Source: Hordeum vulgare subsp. vulgare
Taxonomy: Eukaryota > Streptophyta > Magnoliopsida > Poales > Poaceae
Assembly (NCBI RefSeq): GCF_904849725.1
Contig: NC_058519.1
Span: forward strand, 104,768,881-104,832,880
DNA: 64,000 bases
Direction of reading: 5' to 3'
Position numbers and translations under genes: made by a program. The notes beneath the pieces are model-generated. The model was not told the origin of the DNA. It made no database searches and saw nothing but the letters and a program-made list of their open reading frames with translations. Below, piece by piece: positions 58,271 to 64,000 of this stretch (within the stretch, counting starts at the first letter, position 1; each line of letters opens with the position of its first letter).

Positions 58271-58633
58271 CTATCTAGGTTCAGGGCGCACATCTCGCCG
58301 CGGTGGTGGAGGCGGCGCATCTTGTTCTTTGTCGTTTTCTTGGGATGGTTGGGGTCGAAACGAACAGGAGAGTGTCGTGGAGTCGCCAGCGGCAGCGACG
58401 AGCTCCTCGATGCGCTGGAGCCAGTCGTGGTGGCGGTTAGGAGCGGGCCGGTAGCGGAGCAGCTCGGTGGCCATGTCGAGCGCGTCGGCCATGTGGCATC
58501 TTCGGTCGGGCGTGCGAGGTTGCCCGGAGCCCCGGACGAGCGACAGGGTGGCGATGCGGCCATCACCGTGCTCGGTAACCGGCTGGGAGGAGCCCTGTTC
58601 TTCTTGAGCGTCTGGGCCCGTGGCAGTGTTCAT
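58271..58633 (-). pseudogene. Element C gag N-terminus
   Basis: Starts at the ATG 58633-58631, 120 bp downstream of the LTR end. Contains ALDMATELLRYRPAPNRHHD and WLQRIEELVAAAGDS, an amphipathic helical segment seen in gag N-termini of this group. Ends in a Pro/Arg-rich stretch before a stop. Confidence 0.65.
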
Positions 58634-58752
58634 GATGGGCGATGGCGACCGACGTGCACCGGCGGGGCCTGCGGGCCCCGTCGGAGCGATGAAGCTTGGT
58701 GGAGATGGATCCTGGAGAAGACCTTAAGACACCCCGTACCTGTCGTGCCAAA

Positions 58753-59386
58753 TGTCGGATTTCGGGTTCCAGAAAACCCTAAAGATTCAAAATCATGGGC
58801 GTGTATAAAGATCTCTCACTGATTCGCCTCACCTGGCTTACTACTCGCTACGGATGGCTAGAAACTCAATCGATGGCGAGGGAAACACAGAACACAACAG
58901 TTTACCCAGGTTCGGGTCGCTGCGAAGAATAAAACCCAACTCCTGCTTAGATGGATTGCCTCTTGTGGAGGTTGGTGGATGAACTAGCACACTGCTTGGG
59001 CGCCTTCGGAGGCAGGATGACCTTGCGGAGTGCTAGTGGGCGAATAGGTGGTTTTGGAATCGGATCCCCCTCTACTAAGCAACATATCCTCTATTTATAG
59101 TGGCAGCCCCGGTCATCTTCCCTTATCATTTCGGCGGGAAGGGATCCCAAAGTGGCCAATTTTGAAGGGGAATAGGGGAACATGCTCCCCTGCCCAAAGG
59201 TGGTCTTCGCCTGCAAAGTGGTTGCCCATGCTGCAGGGATGGGCCCGGGGATGACATTATCCAGTTGGTAGGCGACGATGGCCTTGTTGCACCAGAAGGG
59301 AAACCTCTGGAAGATGCCTTTGGGGCCCCGGTACGTCCTTGCCCCCCTTTGCACTAAAGGGGAAATTGCACCACCCTAATGTCTGC
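58753..59386 (-). repeat. 5' LTR of Gypsy element C
   Basis: The minus-strand end ...AAATCCGACA lies at 58753. The following TTTGGCACGACAGG may be the primer site, though I could not assign its tRNA. The outer start falls at or near 59386, where a CACTA terminus begins. CTATAAATAG at 59091-59100 is the probable promoter. Confidence 0.65.
59091..59100 (-). promoter_or_regulatory. TATA box of the element C LTR
   Basis: CTATAAATAG on the minus strand, about 340 bp before the LTR end, in AT-poor surroundings. Confidence 0.55.
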
Positions 59387-59850
59387 CACTATAGGAATCG
59401 AGCATTTTGCCGTCAAGACACTACAGACGGCAAAGAGCGAACTACAGTCCGCAAAAATTTTGCCGTCAGCCCATGTCGGCAAATAATGTCGTCAGACCAT
59501 GTGCTCGCAAAGGGTATCTTTGCCGTCAGCGTCCGGCAGAGCAGACGGCAAAATGTTTGCCGTCAATGAAATTATTTTGCCGTCAGCTTGTCTGGTAGAC
59601 GGCAAAAAAGGTCAGAAGAAGGAATGGCCTAACTAACGGTCGACGTTAGCCCTTTTGCCGTCTTCCTCACCCGTACATGACAGCAAAATATGGAATATTT
59701 TTTGCCGTCTGTCTAATCTGTACATGACAGCAAAATATGACACATTTTTTGCCGTCTGCGTAACCTGTACATGACAGCAAAATATGCCATACTTTTGCCG
59801 TCTTCTGAAGTTACACAAGACGGCAAACCACATGTTGAGGGCGCCACATT
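59387..59850. mobile_element. CACTA terminus with TTTGCCGTC subterminal repeats
   Basis: Starts CACTATAGGAATCGAGC and carries about 17 copies of TTTGCCGTC or GACGGCAAA in both orientations over 460 bp. This is a CACTA family different from the two GGCGCACC-type elements. The other end is not in the window, so everything from here to 64000 may belong to it. Confidence 0.75.
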
Positions 59851-59884
59851 TATTTGCCGTCATGAACATGACAACAAAGATCAT

Positions 59885-59922
59885 AAATATACAATGTATA
59901 TATATATAACATAATCCATACA

Positions 59923-59960
<38 letters not shown>

Positions 59961-60180
59961 CACAATTCATACAGCATATATATACATATACAACATAATC
60001 CATACAGCATATATATAAATATAACATAATCCATACAACATATATATAACATCCGTAATCCATACAGTACATAACACATCCGTAATCCGTACATCATATA
60101 TATAACATCCTTAATCCATACATCATATATATAACATCCTTAGTCCATACAGCATATAACACATCCATAATCCATACATC
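59885..60180. repeat. AT-rich minisatellite 1, with (TA)n
   Basis: ~28-30 bp units of the form ATAATCCATACAGCATATATATA. A (TA)n tract of about 36 bp lies at 59924-59959. Long Met/Tyr/Ile-rich minus-strand frames here are repeat artefacts. Confidence 0.85.
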
Positions 60181-60189
60181 ATATATATA

Positions 60190-60410
60190 ACATCCTTAAT
60201 CCATAGCACATCCATATATATATATAGCATAATACATAGCAAATCTATATATATATAGCATAATCCATAGCACATCCATGTATATATAGCGTAATCCATA
60301 GCACATCCATGTATATATAGCGTAATCCATAGCACATCCATGTATATATAGCGTAATCCATAGCACATCTATATATATATATAGCATAATCCATAGCACA
60401 TCCATGTCAT
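60190..60410. repeat. AT-rich minisatellite 2, 31-bp unit
   Basis: About seven units of AGCACATCCATGTATATATA + GCGTAATCCAT, with middle copies nearly identical. Clearly derived from the same ancestral unit as the adjacent array. Confidence 0.85.
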
Positions 60411-61100
60411 AATATTTGGCATTACTACATAAAATTTGGCATTACGATAAATGTCTTCATGTCAATATCGTAGTTCAAAGAACATCTGTATGACAACCTA
60501 CAAAATGAAGTCATGCACATATGTCAGATTTTGGCACACAATAAATAAAGGTTTTCATGTCCATAACAACAAAATAAGGTGCGTTAAATCATTTGTACCT
60601 AAATGAAATTTGTCGCCAGTCAATAGTTATAGATTCACACTAAGAGTTCTGATTTTTTTTCACTAGCTAGATGCCTGATGAAATCCCCGTTGGAGCCACT
60701 ACCAAAGATACGAGGTAAAGTATAAGGACCTGATTATCATGTCTGAGAGTTATAGCCATAGTATATGGTACGTACTGATCTACAAGCACCAATAAAACAC
60801 GTGACTCTTTATATCTAGCATGAAAATACTTAAGGACAGGCCCGGCCCCTGAACGCAAGGGGGCCCCAGACTGCATGTTAATTTGTATTGGGTTGGACCA
60901 AAGTAGCTGGGTCATAATTTCTAAAAGGTATTTATTAAATTCGTATAGGCTGCGCAAATTTGAAATTGATTAGTGTATTTGGTTCTTGTTACTTTTCTTC
61001 CTTATGTTCTTGTTAATGTTGGAATGGCTATCTACTTATAAATGTTAAATACCTTTTGAGAAAAAAAGAATGGTTGTAGATCAGTACAAATTTAATAAAT
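60411..61100. other. AT-rich DNA with one possible exon
   Basis: Mostly noncoding. On the minus strand near 60660-60730 an open stretch reads GPYTLPRIFGSGSNGDFIRHL, but no clean splice borders were found. Confidence 0.3.
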
Positions 61101-61101
61101 A

Positions 61102-61388
61102 CCTTCATATAAGCCATGAACGCTCTTATTGCCAGTAAACGAAAGGAGCGACTGCGTGGTATTGTCAACCTCAGATAAAGCATCTACATGAAGTGTCTGC
61201 CCATCCAATAGAAAACAATCCCAGTCAGTCCGGTAGCTGCAGTCTGTCTAAAGCAAATAAGGGAAAGTTGAAGAATCAAATAGAACCTGGCCCAGGTCGA
61301 GTGCTCGGATTTTTGAGAACTCAAGCAGGTCGTCTTCGGTAGCCTCCTCCACTTCAGCCTTGCAAAGGGGCATAGAAAAGCAAACACC
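61102..61388 (-). other. Candidate exon pair of an unidentified minus-strand gene
   Basis: Block 1, 61287-61388: acceptor TTGTTCCAG, 102 bp, phase 0, reading GVCFSMPLCKAEVEEATEDD and on to DLGQ, donor CAG|GTTCTA. Block 2, about 61102-61248: acceptor TTATTTGCTTTAG, open frame TDCSYRTDWDCFLLDGQTLH and on to HGLYE, donor GAAG|GTATTT. The gap between them is only ~38 bp, too short for a normal plant intron, so one border is probably wrong or the gene is decayed. I do not recognise the protein. Confidence 0.35.
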
Positions 61389-61952
61389 CTGGAACAATGC
61401 AGCCACATGGTCACACAATATGATTGTAAGTGACAATGATATTTTAACCCAGTACAAAGATTTAAATCAACACAGCTTGGATTAGCTTGGAGCAATTCAA
61501 TGCCCTAGAGACCAATATACCAAGTCAATATTTCAATCCTATTATGGTACCAAATAAGGGTAGAAAATTGACTTCAACAACCAAAAAGATATTTCTTTCA
61601 GCAAAATGGGCAAAAAATAGAATAAGCATTGGGTTAGTCACAAAAGTATTAAAGATGCTTTATTCACATGTGAAACCAGTATGATGTTGTAACTCATATG
61701 CCGTAAGTCCCCAAAAATGAAATAGGGAAATGAAGAAATCTAGAATATACTCTTTTACATGAAGAAATGAGGAAATGAGTACTTGTCAACCAATAAGTTG
61801 ATCTACTTAATTGAAATAATTAGAATTTAGAAGTTGGAGGCAGTAATGTACATAATTGTTGGTCCGTAACAGAAATATGGCACTTTAATAGGGATTTGAA
61901 ATAGAAATGTGAAAACGATGATGAGGTCGGAAAAACAAAATGAAGGACTGAC

Positions 61953-62034
61953 CTGTTTCCGTAGTAGTGACCTCATGCCACGTGTAGATTGTGACAAGTA
62001 GGCATTACAGGACTGCTTCTCCAAACAGTTTCCG
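61953..62034 (-). other. Candidate exon of the same minus-strand gene
   Basis: 82 bp with acceptor ATTTATCAG and donor CAG|GTCAGT, reading GNCLEKQSCNAYLSQSTRGM and RSLLRKQ. It ends in phase 0, which fits the start of the next block at 61388. The protein is unidentified. Confidence 0.4.
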
Positions 62035-62538
62035 CTGATAAATATAGCAACAAATTATGCCGTATAAACTACAGTAACAAAAGTGATGTTCAGTAAGATG
62101 AACGAGGGTGAGTCATAGAATAACAGTCTAGTAAAACCCAAAGATTCAATACTTCCAAGGAAAATGAAATATAACTGCAAGCGAAGGTGATCATGAGATA
62201 AATGCATGTAGAGCCAAACAATGCTTCCATTTTGTAACATGTTTTAATTGTATTCAAATACATAATGAAATTAAGGCAGAATATTTGTAGATGGCTTAGT
62301 GCCAAAGAGAAAGCACTTGTAGCCATGCACGTTTATCATTTATGATATTTTCTACTGCACAAGTGTTTAGTTTATTGCTACTTAGGAATAACCGGTTAAA
62401 TAAGATGACTTAGAGAGATCCAACTTTTAGTAAAGCAGAGCAGTTCGTGTTTTCTGAAAATACAATGTATAAATTAGTAAAAATACAGGGAAGATCAGTG
62501 AAGAGCAGTAATCTAAAGATTGGCAACACTCAAATAAC

Positions 62539-62689
62539 CTGAATTGAACCGCCACCACTGTTGACTTGACCTGAACCAGCGCCAGCAGCAATCACAATGG
62601 TATAGTCCCTAGCATCTTGCCGCCCTCATCCGATGGAGATCCACCCACAAACATTGGTCGAACAGGCTCCAACAGCATAGGCAATTTTA
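62539..62689 (-). other. Weak candidate exon
   Basis: Flanked by TATTGTCGCAG and CAG|GTTATTTG. One frame reads KLPMLLEPVRPMFVGGSPSD...KMLG, then stops; another continues as YTIVIAAGAGSGQVNSGGGS. A frameshift would be needed, so it may be a decayed exon or chance. Confidence 0.25.
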
Positions 62690-64000
62690 CTGCGACAATA
62701 TATGAAACCAATTTCCAATAATAGTTTGACATATGCACAACATAATATTACTAAAGTCCATTCCATTGATTTTATTCTACTTTCAGAAATTAAGATCATT
62801 TAACATGAGCACATGCCTCTTAAGGGTAACATAAGAATCATCTAAAAAAAGAGTAACATTAGAATCACAATGCTGCTTTTTTCAACATGTAGTCCATTGC
62901 ACGAATCACTGTGTTAATGGAAGAAAAATAAATGAGTTGGACCTTCCATGAATCAAAAAATTCTTCGGACATTCAGACTGGAAGTCACACCACACTTATT
63001 CAGCTAAATGCAAATGGTAGCATATAGAAAATGCATAATATGACAATTATGGTAAAAATGTATACTATTTGTCTATGATGAAGATTTGGCATCTTGGTAC
63101 CCAAGCAGCACAAAGTCAATGAGTAGTAAGGGTAGTAATTAGACCAATAACATCTATAGATTCAGACAACTGCTATGCATTCAGATTGAAATGGTAAAAA
63201 CCGCCAAGAAAATTGAATTTATAGACAAAGGCCTATAAAAACTAACCTAACATAAGCAAAATATTCCAATACGGTTTTTGAGCTTTAAAAATGGGAGCGC
63301 ATTATGGGCAATGAAAGAGAAGCCCGTGAGATGAGGAATGGCAAGAACCATAGTGGTTCTACTCCTTTTGCTTTCAGTGTCAGATATCATGAAATCTTGT
63401 ACACCAGTATGTGTAAACTTAATTCAGATATACAACATGTGGTAGTGATATAATGAAACTGAACCATATAAAGTACTTATTGCTTAAAGTCTCATCTTCT
63501 AAAAAGATGATAAGAACATTCTCAAGTTTCAAGCAATAAACAAAAAATACAATTCGTTTGGAACAGAATTTTTTTACTGTGAGACATAAGTATGGTTACA
63601 TATCCAAACTTTTTGTACGCACTAATATTCAAAATGAACGTAGAACCCGAAAAGTGGGAAAACTAATTGCTTCAACTAACCTGAATCCTAGCTTCTTCCC
63701 ATGTTATTCCGACTCCTTTGCCAAGAGTTTTGCCCACCAACTTCAGCAAAAATAAGACAATGTTAAATAGCAGAGAAAAGATGAGTGCAACACAGAAAAC
63801 ACCTAGTTAGCGTGATATCAATCTTAGAACCCTATCCCGGACTGCTGAAAAATCATGCAGGTTTGGGAAAACTTAAATGTACGATATACATTAAGAGAGA
63901 GCAAAACTGAAGTGCAATCAAAGTACCAGTATTGTGTTCGGTAGAGTATAAATATCCCTCAAGAAAATACGTACTTGAAAGTAACAGAAAGAATCCAGCA
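62690..64000. other. Intron-like AT-rich DNA to the window end
   Basis: Apart from the 63681-63740 block, no gene, terminus or repeat array is recognised. Base composition suits introns of a grass gene or of a gene-carrying CACTA element. Confidence 0.35.
63681..63740 (-). other. Candidate 60-bp exon, dsRNA-binding-domain-like
   Basis: Acceptor TTTTTGCTGAAG and donor CAG|GTTAGT enclose exactly 20 codons in phase 0, LVGKTLGKGVGITWEEARIQ. The G.G.G.TWEEA pattern resembles the end of a double-stranded-RNA-binding domain, where an AAE..AL helix should follow in the next exon. Too short to be sure. Confidence 0.4.

Larger units (their letters stand above)
55270..59386 (-). mobile_element. Gypsy element C: 5' LTR, gag and protease only
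   Basis: LTR at 58753-59386, gag from an ATG at 58633, zinc-knuckle-like motif, protease, then unassignable frames to 55270, where element B's LTR begins. RT, RNase H and integrase are missing, so the element was cut after the protease region. The coding part is much more GC-rich than the neighbouring elements. Confidence 0.85.

Noticed and set aside
59633..60405. Minus-strand ORFs rich in Met, Tyr and Ile
   Set aside because: Direct translations of the AT-rich minisatellites.

Overview
This window is plant nuclear DNA, almost certainly from a Triticeae grass (wheat, barley, rye or Aegilops type). The evidence is a BARE-1/Angela/WIS-type Copia LTR (starts TGTTGGAAATATGCC), CACTA elements with 'ACTAATGGCGCACC' subterminal repeats, Gypsy LTRs starting TGATACGTC with tRNA-Asp primer sites, GC-rich grass coding exons, and very dense nesting of transposable elements. 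No bacterial, organellar or free viral sequence is seen. Family names come from recognising termini by eye; no database was searched.

Layout. 1-2065: 3' end of a Gypsy element with its LTR. 2066-7380: a foldback element, a CACTA end, a truncated Gypsy LTR and a clean solo Copia-type LTR with TGAAG duplications, set in unassigned DNA. 7381-10644: a Mutator-like element interrupted by a solo LTR. 10853-11590 (minus): the one apparently intact host gene, a single-exon PGG-domain membrane protein with a TATA box upstream. 12101-12457: a foldback MITE. 12640-22013: a broken LINE (plus strand) split by a CACTA element (13447-19609, TAA duplication). That CACTA carries the first exons of a PAM16/TIM16 gene, and a Mutator element (13981-16802, 9-bp duplication) sits inside it. 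The left inverted repeat of the Mutator element holds a MIXTA-like R2R3-MYB fragment.

22014-28561: degenerate repeats, a truncated Angela LTR, Gypsy remnants and another CACTA fragment with a Ulp1-like gene remnant. 28562-37908 (minus): an Athila-like Gypsy element with gag, protease, reverse transcriptase, RNase H and integrase, all broken by frameshifts and stops. It also has an extra 138-codon ORF behind an internal LTR-like promoter. 37919-45639 (minus): a BARE/Angela Copia element with a truncated 3' LTR. 45651-49498 (plus) and 49499-55269 (minus): two related Gypsy elements tail to tail; the LTR of the second is split by a hAT-like element. 55270-59386 (minus): a truncated Gypsy element with gag and protease. 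59387-64000: one end of a CACTA element with TTTGCCGTC repeats, AT-rich minisatellites, and intron-like DNA with several exon-like blocks on the minus strand.

The genes do not form a pathway. Retroelement proteins are degenerate copies of gag-pol functions, and the host-derived pieces (MYB, PAM16, perhaps the right-hand exons) appear to have been carried by DNA transposons. The PGG gene is the best candidate for a functional locus.
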